From UBA5109 sp965662565 (GTDB lineage: Bacteria; Pseudomonadota; Gammaproteobacteria; Pseudomonadales; Pseudohongiellaceae): DNA of 8,587 nucleotides. The stretch's first letter is position 1; each line of letters starts with the position of its first letter. The notes beneath the pieces were generated by a model. The model was not told where the DNA came from, made no database searches, and saw only the letters and a program-made list of their open reading frames with translations. This document shows, piece after piece, positions 1 through 5,875 of this stretch. The stretch covers positions 1 to 8,587 of the forward strand of contig CBFIHS010000062.1 in NCBI GenBank assembly GCA_965662565.1. Direction: 5' to 3'. The translations under genes and the position numbers were made by a program.

Positions 1-167
1 TTACGCTCAAACAATTCGACTCCTAACGATTCTTCGAGTAACTTCAGCTGGGCACTAAGAGAAGGCTGGGAAATTCTTAACTCTCGAGCAGCCTGACGCA
101 AGCTACTGTGCCTTGAGGCTGTTAAGTAGTAACGTAATTGTTTTAAGGAAATGCTGATTTCATTCAT
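1..167 (-). CDS. LysR-family transcriptional regulator, N-terminal part only
   Basis: This is the first 55 residues of a LysR-type transcriptional regulator; the rest lies beyond the left edge. Translation begins MNEISISLKQLRYYL and runs through a typical winged helix-turn-helix: ARELRISQPSLSAQLKLLEE (residues 27-46), followed by SLGVELFER, the standard LysR wing. The family binds DNA as a tetramer and usually controls a divergently transcribed neighbour in response to a small ligand. Here the divergent neighbours are a carbonic anhydrase and a SulP transporter, about 157 bases away, so regulation of that pair by this protein is a reasonable inference. The ATG at 167 gives the standard N-terminal length. 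The effector domain is not in view, so neither the ligand nor a closer subfamily (such as CynR-like) can be assigned. Confidence 0.93.
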   Translation of the reverse strand, partial: MNEISISLKQLRYYLTASRHSSLRQAARELRISQPSLSAQLKLLEESLGVELFER

Positions 168-324
168 AAAAATTTAACTCATTGATTTCTATGATTTTTA
201 TTTTAAACTCAATCTGTGTGAAAGCTTATTCCTATCACAAATATGCCTTAAAGAATAAAATATAAACACTATCTTTACTATTAACAAGCATACTTAAGAA
301 AAAAGCTTTAAATGGAGAACAACA
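168..324. promoter_or_regulatory. Divergent promoter region between lysR and the carbonic anhydrase
   Basis: A 157-base AT-rich intergenic region holding the control signals of both divergent genes. It contains a dyad, TCAT at 179-182 and ATGA at 191-194, and a near-direct repeat, TTTAACTCA (173-181) and TTTAAACTCA (202-211). Sites of this size and placement could serve a LysR-type regulator, but no clean T-N11-A motif stands out. No -35/-10 pair is convincing. The carbonic anhydrase has a good ribosome-binding site, GGAG at 314-317, ahead of its ATG. Confidence 0.45.
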
Positions 325-984
325 ATGGAAAAACTCATTTCTGGTCTTACAGATTTTAAAAACAACAGCTACGACCAACGCAAAGAATTATTTGCCACGC
401 TGGCTAACGGCCAGGAGCCTGAAGTACTATTCATTACTTGCGCTGATTCTCGAATTGACCCAAATATGATCACTCACTCTGAACCAGGGGATCTGTTCAT
501 TTGTAGAAATGCAGGCAACATTGTCCCGCCATATGGCAATGTTATTGGCGGTATGACAGCCTCGATTGAATTTGGTGTGGCCGCTTTAGGTGTCGAACAT
601 ATTATTATTTGCGGGCATACCGATTGTGGTGCTATGAAAGGGGCTATGAAGCCTGAAAGTTTAACGACCCTTCCAAGTGTGGCAAGTTGGTTGTCTCATA
701 CTCGCGCTGCAATAGCGGCTGTCGAAGGCAAGCATGGTGAGCTCAATCACGAGCATTTGGACGAAGTCACTCAGCAAAACGTTCTTCTACAAATGACACA
801 TGTTAGAACTCACCCCGCGGTAGCAGCTAAACTGGCTACTGGTGATATTGAAATCCATGGCTGGGTTTACGACATAGCGGCTGGAACTGTAATTTGTTAT
901 GATGATAAGAAAGGTGCTTTTGTGAAACCTGAAGAGCGCTACTTTGACCTTATTCACAGCAGTAAGACAGCAACTAACCAGTAA
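325..984 (+). CDS. Beta-class carbonic anhydrase (CynT-like clade)
   Basis: A zinc enzyme interconverting CO2 and bicarbonate in the cytoplasm. The protein is 219 residues, the same length I recall for E. coli CynT, and aligns by eye over its whole length. The zinc and catalytic residues are present: C39-A-D41-S-R43 with the Asp/Arg dyad, then H98-T-D-C101 within GHTDCGAMKG. Other family signatures are EPGDLFICRNAGNIV (residues 53-67) and HGWVYDI near the C-terminus. No signal peptide is seen. The SulP transporter gene follows 57 bases downstream on the same strand, suggesting that anhydrase and anion uptake are co-expressed, under the divergent LysR regulator. No cyanase gene is in view, so the name cynT is not assigned; a role in inorganic-carbon supply is more likely than cyanate detoxification. 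Confidence 0.95.
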   Translation: MEKLISGLTDFKNNSYDQRKELFATLANGQEPEVLFITCADSRIDPNMITHSEPGDLFICRNAGNIVPPYGNVIGGMTASIEFGVAALGVEHIIICGHTDCGAMKGAMKPESLTTLPSVASWLSHTRAAIAAVEGKHGELNHEHLDEVTQQNVLLQMTHVRTHPAVAAKLATGDIEIHGWVYDIAAGTVICYDDKKGAFVKPEERYFDLIHSSKTATNQ

Positions 985-994
985 AAAATAAAAA

Positions 995-1019
995 TTGAGG
1001 AAAATTCCTCGATCCTCAA
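995..1019 (+). other. Intercistronic inverted repeats between carbonic anhydrase and sulP
   Basis: TTGAGGA (995-1001) pairs perfectly with TCCTCAA (1013-1019) across an 11-base loop. An overlapping alternative pairs GAGGAA (997-1002) with TTCCTC (1005-1010). No T-run follows, so it is not a standard terminator. It could stabilise the upstream message, tune the ratio of the two products or act as a weak attenuator. The sulP ribosome-binding site (AGGA, 1032-1035) lies just downstream and outside the stem. Confidence 0.5.
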
Positions 1020-1041
1020 GAGTCAGGAATCAGGAATTTTC

Positions 1042-2676
1042 ATGCTTAAGCTAGACTTCAGTAATCTGCGCGGCGACATCTATGGCGGTTTAACTGCCGG
1101 TGTAATTGCCTTACCTTTGGCGCTTGCTATGGGTGTGGCTTCAGGCTTAGGCCCAATCGCGGGCCTTTATGGCGCAATCTTTGTCGGTTTCTTTGCTGCG
1201 TTTTTCGGTGGAACAGAACCGCAGGTGTCTGGTCCTACGGGCCCTATGACTGTTGTGGTTGCTGGCTTAATCGCCAGTTTGACAGCCATTCCTGGAATGG
1301 AAGGACAAGCGGCCTTAATTTTTACCGCTATTTTCTTAGCCGGAGTCATCCAAATAATCATGGGGCTTCTAAAACTCGGCGAGTTCATTCGCTTAGTTCC
1401 TTACCCCGTTATTAGTGGCTTCATGAGTGGTATTGGCGGCATCATCATTATCTTACAAATTGGCCCGATGCTTGGTCACCCTTCTCCCGCTGGAACCGTT
1501 GACGCCATTCTCTACGCTCCTACCGCTATGGCAGCAATCAATCCCATGGCCTTAATTCTTGGCATTATGACTTTAATAATAGCTCTTAAATGGCCCAAAA
1601 AACTGGGAAAATACGTTCCTGGTCCGCTTGTGGCTTTAATTATTGGTACCTTAGTGAGTTTAGTGGTTGGCAACGCACCAGTTTTGGGAGATGTTCCTAG
1701 TGGCTTACCTATCTTCACAATGCCGACTTTCAACGCTGATGCTATGTCGCTCGTCGTAGAAGCAGCCTTTGTCTTAGCCTTATTAGGTGCTATCGATAGT
1801 TTGCTAACTTCTTTAGTGGCCGACAACATGACTCGAACTCGCCACAACAGTAATCGTGAACTCATTGGTCAAGGCATAGGTAATGCTATTGCTGGCCTCT
1901 TTGGTGGTTCTGCTGGCGCCGGCGCCACAATGCGAACGGTTGTGAACATTCGAACCGGAGGAAAAACCCGCTTATCAGGAATGATCCATGCTTTGGTTTT
2001 ACTGGCCATTGTCTTAGGTCTTAGCCCTCTAGCAGCGGCGATTCCTCATGCGGTTCTAGCCGGCATACTAATTAAAGTTGGCTTAGACATTATCGATTGG
2101 AGCTATCTCAAAAATGCCCATCGCGGCCCTCGCTGGGATCTTGGCTTAATGATTCTAGTATTCGGCCTAACTGTTTTTGTAGACTTAATTACAGCGGTTG
2201 CGATTGGTGTAGTCCTGGCCTCGGTATTCTTTGTTCACCAAGTTGCAAAAGAACAAGTAGAACGTCTACGAGCAACCCATCTGATTAAACAAGATGCATC
2301 TGAGCGTGAGCTGGAAATTCTCAACGAGGTAGGTGATAACCTAACTATCCTAGATTTTAGCGGCCCTTTAAGCTTCGGTGCTGCAGCTGATTTTGGCCAT
2401 CACGCAAGATCCCAACTCGCTAACGGGGTCTTGGCTATGATTTTAGACTTCTCAAGAGTTCCAAAGCTTGATGTTTCTTCTGCTCTAGCAATCGAAACCA
2501 TTGCTGTGGACGCCAATGCAGCTGGCCGTGCTCTATATATGTGCGGCATGAACGCAGAAGTTCGCTCTGTCTTGGAAGCGCTTGAAGCGGACGAACATCT
2601 CCCCCAAGCTAATCACTATGAAAGCCGTGAAGAAGCTATGGAAGCGGCTCTTCTAGAGATTACTTCTAAACTTTAA
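1042..2676 (+). CDS. SulP/SLC26 family anion transporter with C-terminal STAS domain, probable bicarbonate or sulfate carrier
   Basis: An inner-membrane anion transporter of 544 residues, typical for bacterial SulP proteins. The membrane domain (about residues 10-400) opens with GGLTAGVIALPLALAMGVAS and carries the family motif QVSGPTGPMT (residues 61-70), in the anion-binding region and resembling cyanobacterial BicA. A cytosolic STAS domain occupies about residues 430-540, with the characteristic ILDFSRVPKLDVSSALAIE stretch. SulP proteins carry bicarbonate, sulfate or dicarboxylates, often with Na+ or H+. Placement right behind a carbonic anhydrase favours bicarbonate, though this is inference. 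The start follows AGGA at 1032-1035; an in-phase hairpin terminator lies 44 bases after the stop. All landmarks are intact. Sulfate remains an alternative substrate. Confidence 0.92.
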   Translation: MLKLDFSNLRGDIYGGLTAGVIALPLALAMGVASGLGPIAGLYGAIFVGFFAAFFGGTEPQVSGPTGPMTVVVAGLIASLTAIPGMEGQAALIFTAIFLAGVIQIIMGLLKLGEFIRLVPYPVISGFMSGIGGIIIILQIGPMLGHPSPAGTVDAILYAPTAMAAINPMALILGIMTLIIALKWPKKLGKYVPGPLVALIIGTLVSLVVGNAPVLGDVPSGLPIFTMPTFNADAMSLVVEAAFVLALLGAIDSLLTSLVADNMTRTRHNSNRELIGQGIGNAIAGLFGGSAGAGATMRTVVNIRTGGKTRLSGMIHALVLLAIVLGLSPLAAAIPHAVLAGILIKVGLDIIDWSYLKNAHRGPRWDLGLMILVFGLTVFVDLITAVAIGVVLASVFFVHQVAKEQVERLRATHLIKQDASERELEILNEVGDNLTILDFSGPLSFGAAADFGHHARSQLANGVLAMILDFSRVPKLDVSSALAIETIAVDANAAGRALYMCGMNAEVRSVLEALEADEHLPQANHYESREEAMEAALLEITSKL

Positions 2677-2720
2677 GTTGCCAAACCAGAGCACAAACTA
2701 AAGCCATTCCCTAGGTCTTT

Positions 2721-2744
2721 AGCCCACTCAATGAGTGGGCTTTT
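2721..2744 (+). terminator. Rho-independent terminator after sulP
   Basis: AGCCCACTC (2721-2729) pairs with GAGTGGGCT (2733-2741) over a three-base loop, giving a 9-bp GC-rich stem followed by a short T-run ending at 2744. It lies 44 bases past the sulP stop and closes the carbonic anhydrase-sulP unit. The short T-run makes it somewhat weaker than the torF/tadA terminator. Confidence 0.85.
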
Positions 2745-2776
2745 GATAAGATCTCACACTGCCAAACTCAACAATC

Positions 2777-2791
2777 GCACCATCCTGGACT
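2777..2791 (+). promoter_or_regulatory. Weak second NtrC-type binding site
   Basis: GCACCA (2777-2782), three bases, then TGGACT (2786-2791). The left half matches the NtrC consensus GCACCA-N3-TGGTGC exactly; the right half matches only at TGG plus one further position. Its centre is 19 bases upstream of the centre of the stronger site, close to two helical turns, as expected for cooperative binding of NtrC dimers. Confidence 0.5.
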
Positions 2792-2795
2792 GGCC

Positions 2796-2810
2796 GCACC
2801 AAAATGGTGA
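2796..2810 (+). promoter_or_regulatory. NtrC-type enhancer site upstream of the torF promoter
   Basis: GCACCAAAATGGTGA matches the enteric NtrC palindrome GCACCA-N3-TGGTGC at 11 of 12 half-site positions. It sits about 100 bases upstream of the sigma-54 promoter, a usual distance for an enhancer-binding protein, and is flanked by a weaker copy. This suggests nitrogen-limitation control of the porin gene. Confidence 0.78.
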
Positions 2811-2894
2811 GAAAAACTTCCAGATATACCGTGTAATTGCTAATTTTGTTTCCAGAAATACGCTATCTAATTGATTTAACACAATAAAGAATTA

Positions 2895-2911
2895 TTGGCA
2901 CGCGCCTTGCT
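2895..2911 (+). promoter_or_regulatory. Sigma-54 (RpoN) promoter for the TorF-type porin
   Basis: TTGGCACGCGCCTTGCT matches the RpoN consensus TGGCAC-N5-TTGCW exactly. The invariant GG (2897-2898) and GC (2909-2910) are separated by the required ten bases. Transcription should start near 2921, leaving a leader of roughly 127 bases before the porin start. Sigma-54 promoters need an activator ATPase; the NtrC-type sites at 2777-2810 supply the likely one. Confidence 0.88.
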
Positions 2912-3048
2912 TTCCATAGCCAGTGAGTACAGCCTTTCTATGAATGAATTGAGGGTTTGTTTGGGTTTCCTGGTAAACCATTCCATTTGAAAATGCTGTG
3001 CTAACAAAAATTAGGCTAGACCTTATAATTTCTAGGAGAAAATGAATT

Positions 3049-3807
3049 ATGAAAAAATCGTTGCTTACTTCAGCTATCGCTGCCGCAACTCTCGCTGTTG
3101 TTGCTCTTCCTTCACAAGCAGAAGTTACTGCTAATGTTGGCATGACAAACAACTACATCTGGCGTGGACTTACTCAGTCTATCAATGAAGCTGCTGTTCA
3201 AGGCGGAATCGACTATGCTAGCGACTCTGGTTTCTATGCAGGTACTTGGGCTTCTAACGTATCATATGCATATGATTTAGTTGATGACCCTGATGCCTAC
3301 TCATATGAGCACGACCTATATGCCGGTTACGGTTTCGAAATTGATGGCGTAAGCTACGACATCGGTTACTTATACTACAACTACGACAGCGACGCTGGTT
3401 TTGACTTTGGTGAAGTTTACGGCTCTATGAGCATTGGTAATTTCTCATTAGGTCTTTCTTTACTAGCTAACGCTGAGCCTGATGAAGCTGCTGGCCAAGA
3501 CTTCGGTTTTGCTAAAGCTTCTTATCTTTCAGTTGACTACGCTATTCCACTAGAAAGCGGAACAGAAATTGGTTTACATCTTGGTTATCACGGCGGTGAC
3601 TTCGCTGAAGCATTTAACGGCACAACTGATGACTACTATGATTACAACATCTCTGTTTCTAAAGACGGATTCAGCGCAATGATCACTGGCACTTCTTTGA
3701 GCCAAGACGATGACAATAATGGCGTGGTTGATTATGTAAGTGACACTCCACGTGACAACGACAACATCAAGTTTGTTGTTTCTTACGGCATGGACTTCAC
3801 TTTATAA
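3049..3807 (+). CDS. TorF-family putative outer-membrane porin
   Basis: A 252-residue exported protein. The signal peptide is MKKSLLTSAIAAATLAVVAL-PSQA with cleavage expected before EVTANVG (about residue 25). The mature start, TANVGMTNNYIWRGLTQS, is the hallmark of the TorF/TIGR02001 family. The remainder shows alternating aromatic and polar strands (for example YDIGYLYYNYDSD) as in a small beta-barrel, is strongly acidic, and ends SYGMDFTL with a C-terminal aromatic/hydrophobic strand. The family is thought to form outer-membrane channels; the transported solute is not established. The start is supported by AGGAG at 3034-3038. A sigma-54 promoter with NtrC-type sites upstream predicts expression under nitrogen limitation. 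In related bacteria such porins are, as I recall, often beside glnK-amtB; no such genes are in view. Confidence 0.88.
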   Translation: MKKSLLTSAIAAATLAVVALPSQAEVTANVGMTNNYIWRGLTQSINEAAVQGGIDYASDSGFYAGTWASNVSYAYDLVDDPDAYSYEHDLYAGYGFEIDGVSYDIGYLYYNYDSDAGFDFGEVYGSMSIGNFSLGLSLLANAEPDEAAGQDFGFAKASYLSVDYAIPLESGTEIGLHLGYHGGDFAEAFNGTTDDYYDYNISVSKDGFSAMITGTSLSQDDDNNGVVDYVSDTPRDNDNIKFVVSYGMDFTL

Positions 3808-3808
3808 G

Positions 3809-3825
3809 TTTTCAGTTACTGAAAA
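3809..3825 (+). other. Small perfect hairpin just after torF
   Basis: TTTTCAG (3809-3815) and CTGAAAA (3819-3825) form a perfect 7-bp stem with a three-base loop, starting one base after the torF stop. No T-run follows. It stands in tandem with the stronger terminator at 3833-3864 and may protect the mRNA 3' end. Confidence 0.55.
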
Positions 3826-3832
3826 TTTGTAT

Positions 3833-3864
3833 AAAAAAGCCGGAATTATTTCCGGCTTTTTTTT
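3833..3864. terminator. Bidirectional terminator shared by torF (+) and tadA (-)
   Basis: GCCGGAA (3839-3845) pairs with TTCCGGC (3850-3856) over a four-base loop. It has eight T on the plus strand (3857-3864) and six A on the other side (3833-3838), which read as T on the minus strand, so it should stop transcription both ways. The tadA stop codon (3846-3848) falls in the loop and its last lysine, serine and arginine codons form one arm, so coding sequence and terminator overlap. Confidence 0.92.
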
Positions 3865-4316
3865 GCCCGTTTGTTTTGAAAGAAAGCACTTAATAATTCA
3901 CTGCATTGCTCTTGCAGGACCCCTCCTTCTGCGCTCACGTGATGATTTAAAAATGGCTCATGTAAAAAATTAGCCTTGCTTTCTATCACCCCGGCTTTGG
4001 GTTCATACGCACCAAAGACCAAGCGCTCGACTCGTGCGTGCACCAAGACTCCTGCACACATACTGCAAGGTTCAAGCGTGACATACAGTGTGGTATTCGG
4101 CAGACGATAATTCTTTAAATTTAAGGCCGCGTCTCGCAAGGCAATTATTTCAGCATGGGCACTAGGGTCATTTTGGCCGATCTGCTGATTAAAACCTTGC
4201 CCCACAATTTTGTTGTCATGGACTACGACAGCACCGACAGGCACTTCATCCTGCGCTTGTGCTTGCAAGGCTAGTTCAAGCGCACGCTGCATCCAATGTT
4301 CATCAGAAAACGACAT
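3846..4316 (-). CDS. tadA: tRNA-specific adenosine deaminase TadA
   Basis: Converts adenosine to inosine at wobble position 34 of tRNA-Arg(ACG); zinc-dependent and normally essential. The 156-residue protein has the cytidine/deoxycytidylate deaminase fold with H54-A-E56 (zinc ligand and proton shuttle) and P-C84-S-M-C87 (zinc ligands). TadA hallmarks are also present: DEVPVGAVVV, NDPSAHAEIIALRDA, YVTLEPCSMCAG and VFGAYEPKAG. I chose the ATG at 4316 because the protein then begins MSFSDEHWMQRALELA, as in other TadA proteins; a longer in-frame start at 4376 would lie inside madM and add an unrelated hydrophobic stretch. The start lies 8 bases after the madM stop with no clear ribosome-binding site, suggesting translational coupling. 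The final codons form part of a bidirectional terminator. Confidence 0.95.
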   Translation of the reverse strand: MSFSDEHWMQRALELALQAQAQDEVPVGAVVVHDNKIVGQGFNQQIGQNDPSAHAEIIALRDAALNLKNYRLPNTTLYVTLEPCSMCAGVLVHARVERLVFGAYEPKAGVIESKANFLHEPFLNHHVSAEGGVLQEQCSELLSAFFQNKRAKKSRK

Positions 4317-4324
4317 CGAACAAA

Positions 4325-5083
4325 TCAGACCAAAACTCTGACAATAAGAAACAAAATAGAAGGCCCCAATAAACAACCTATTCCAGTATAAAAGGTTGCT
4401 GTCATTGCACCGTAGGGGACTAATTTAGGATCAGTCGCCGCAAGCCCCGCCGCCACGCCACTTGTGGTGCCCATCAAGCCGCCAAAAACCATAGCGGATT
4501 GAGGATTATCCAAACCAATAGTCTTGGCAACTATTGGTGTTCCTATCATTACAAGAATAGATTTAACTAAACCCGCAGCCACACTCAAAGCAATAACCTC
4601 AGAACTGGCACCTAAAGCCGAGCCTGTAACCGGACCAACAATATAAGTCACCGCTCCTGCACCAATGGTTGTGATCTCAGCTGGATCCGTATAACCATAA
4701 AGAACCGCGGCCACAGCACCAACAATAAAAGAAACGACGACTCCAGCAAAAATCGAAACAACACCAGCCAAACCAGCTTTTTTTAGCTCTTCCATCTTGA
4801 CGCCAAAAGCCGTCGCGACAATGGCGAAGTCACGCATCATGCCACCACCAAGGAAACCTATGCCGCCCAGCAAGGTAAGATCTGCGACACCGTTACTGCC
4901 ACCAGTTAGCTTGCCGCTAAAATACGCGGCAACTAAACCAAGCGTAATCGCTATTGCGGAACCGTGTATTCGCCCGTGCGTCAATTTATCCGCGGCAAGA
5001 TAAGAAACCCAGGTAGTAAGCCCGACAACTGCAAAAGCCACCAATAAGGAATTTCGAGTAAAAACAGTTTCGAGGATATCCAT
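4325..5083 (-). CDS. madM: Malonate transporter subunit MadM
   Basis: The large subunit of the two-component Na+-dependent malonate carrier MadLM first described in Malonomonas. The 252-residue protein is almost entirely hydrophobic, with about eight or nine membrane segments and glycine-rich stretches such as LTLLGGIGFLGGGMMRDFAI and GAGAVTYIVGPVTGSALGAS, plus MVFGGLMGTTSGVAAGLAAT late in the protein, as in MadM. Its ATG overlaps the madL stop by one base (TGATG) and is preceded by a strong GAGGAGG, so the pair is coupled. A TTG one codon earlier is possible but less likely. tadA follows 8 bases after its stop. No malonate decarboxylase (mdc/mad) genes are in view, so the way imported malonate is used is not shown here. 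Confidence 0.9.
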   Translation of the reverse strand: MDILETVFTRNSLLVAFAVVGLTTWVSYLAADKLTHGRIHGSAIAITLGLVAAYFSGKLTGGSNGVADLTLLGGIGFLGGGMMRDFAIVATAFGVKMEELKKAGLAGVVSIFAGVVVSFIVGAVAAVLYGYTDPAEITTIGAGAVTYIVGPVTGSALGASSEVIALSVAAGLVKSILVMIGTPIVAKTIGLDNPQSAMVFGGLMGTTSGVAAGLAATDPKLVPYGAMTATFYTGIGCLLGPSILFLIVRVLV

Positions 5084-5475
5084 CAAACCTCCTCATTGCT
5101 TTTAAGTGAATCTGAAGAAGAAGCCTTGCCGATCTTGCTTAGCAAAGGCACCAGCGCAAAGCTAACGACAACCGCGGCAACACCTACTACCATCGCCAAG
5201 ATACCACCATCAAAAGCCGCAACAACGTTTTGGCGAGCCGCCATGGCCACCACTATGGGAATATACATTGCGCTCCAGAATTCGATACCACGACCAGAAG
5301 CGCCTTCTATCAGACTCTTAAAACGCTCTGAATTGCTCGCAATCACCAGAAAGAGCATGGCTATGCCCACACCACCAACATTGGCCTCAACCTGTAAAAT
5401 CACTCCCAGCCACTCACCTATCAACATCCCGACTATGAGACAAGCTGACAGCAATGCCACACCGTATACCACCAT
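5083..5475 (-). CDS. madL: Malonate transporter subunit MadL
   Basis: The small membrane subunit of the MadLM malonate/Na+ symporter, 130 residues, the usual size. It begins MVVYGVALLSACLIVGMLIGEWLG, followed by the conserved EANVGGVGIAMLFLVIAS segment, and has about four hydrophobic segments ending in a charged tail (SSSDSLKSNEEV). The start has AAGGAA about 8 bases upstream. It is the first gene of a madL-madM-tadA run with a one-base overlap to madM. The upstream promoter is not resolvable; the preceding region (5476 onward) runs into repeats and integron-like sequence, so this gene marks the edge of the conserved backbone. Confidence 0.92.
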   Translation of the reverse strand: MVVYGVALLSACLIVGMLIGEWLGVILQVEANVGGVGIAMLFLVIASNSERFKSLIEGASGRGIEFWSAMYIPIVVAMAARQNVVAAFDGGILAMVVGVAAVVVSFALVPLLSKIGKASSSDSLKSNEEV

Positions 5476-5600
5476 GAGAATTTCCTTAATTATCTTTGCG
5501 TAATTCTTCTAAGAGAATAGTAGCAGTTTAGGCTCTAAAGCAGCAGCCAGTTAAGCGAGTATTTTTTCCGCGCTACTTCAGAAGGACACCGCTTTTTATG

Positions 5601-5649
5601 ATAGACAATGAAATACTTGATCCAATACACATAAGGGGATATTGTCTAT
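5601..5649. repeat. 9-bp perfect inverted repeat with 31-base spacer
   Basis: ATAGACAAT (5601-5609) and ATTGTCTAT (5641-5649) are perfect complements. They stand just left of the 11-bp tandem repeat. They could be a regulator's dyad, a long-loop hairpin, or the ends of a small non-autonomous element. I see no target-site duplication. Confidence 0.6.
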
Positions 5650-5677
5650 GAGTGTAATGTCAGTTTATGGTCTAGGG

Positions 5678-5710
5678 TAAGTCCGGGATAAGCCTAGGAT
5701 AAGTCCAGGA
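5678..5710. repeat. Tandem 11-bp repeat, three units plus partial flanks
   Basis: Units TAAGTCCGGGA (5678-5688), TAAGCCTAGGA (5689-5699) and TAAGTCCAGGA (5700-5710) follow head to tail. A degenerate unit precedes them (GGTCTAGGG, 5669-5677) and a truncated TAA follows (5711-5713). Consensus is TAAGYCYRGGA. The 11-base period is close to one helical turn, so all units would face one side of the DNA, as in a multimeric protein-binding array. They end about 30 bases before the start of a 44-codon ORF with a strong ribosome-binding site. Confidence 0.8.
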
Positions 5711-5740
5711 TAAATTGCACCCAGAAAAGGAGGTCTGGCA

Positions 5741-5875
5741 ATGAAAAATTTTCCACTCTACCCATTCAAGCATTTTCATTTCCTTCACCCTCTTCGCTCT
5801 ATTCGCTCTATCAAATTAGCAAGCATTTTGGTTATTGCCAGAATTTATAATGCTCGATGCCCTTTAACAAGTTAA
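5741..5875 (+). CDS. Small ORF of unknown function (44 aa)
   Basis: I do not recognise this product. It encodes MKNFPLYPFKHFHFL and continues with a basic, hydrophobic tail including SIKLASILVIARIY, which might be a short membrane-associated helix. The only strong argument is the ribosome-binding site, AAAGGAGG at 5726-5733, 7 bases ahead of the ATG. The coding stretch contains a tandem TTCGCTCTA duplication (5793-5801 and 5802-5810), giving SIRSI. The stop lies inside the left arm of a possible attC site, as is common in cassettes. It could equally be a remnant of a longer gene. Confidence 0.35.
   Translation: MKNFPLYPFKHFHFLHPLRSIRSIKLASILVIARIYNARCPLTS

Larger units (their letters stand above)
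5476..5740. other. Intergenic region between madL and the first right-hand small ORF
   Basis: 265 bases with no convincing coding frame longer than a few tens of codons. The left part should hold the madL promoter (reading leftward), but no good -35/-10 pair is visible. The right part holds the inverted repeat at 5601-5649 and the tandem 11-bp repeat at 5678-5710. A GTTAAGC at 5550-5556 fits the integron core-site pattern GTTRRRY but has no recognisable left partner. Confidence 0.6.

Noticed and set aside
217..239. TGTGA ... TCACA resembling a CRP site upstream of the carbonic anhydrase
   Set aside because: The half-sites are 13 bases apart; CRP needs six, so the spacing is wrong.
1512..1865. 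Open frame on the minus strand inside the SulP gene
   Set aside because: It is antisense to a well-conserved transporter, has no family features and no ribosome-binding site; the same applies to minus-strand 1167-1388 and plus-strand 5096-5503 opposite madL.
2892..3152. Minus-strand open frame across the torF promoter and signal peptide
   Set aside because: It covers a sigma-54 promoter and a clear signal-peptide coding region on the other strand and looks like a chance frame.
4317..4376. Longer in-frame start for TadA at 4376
   Set aside because: It adds an unrelated hydrophobic 20-residue extension overlapping madM; homologous TadA proteins begin at the inner ATG.
5550..5556. GTTAAGC as the 3' core of a further attC
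   Set aside because: It fits GTTRRRY, but no left arm or hairpin pairs with it; short matches like this are common by chance.
5678..5713. Tandem repeats considered as a CRISPR array
   Set aside because: The units are 11 bases, contiguous and without spacers, and no cas genes are in view.
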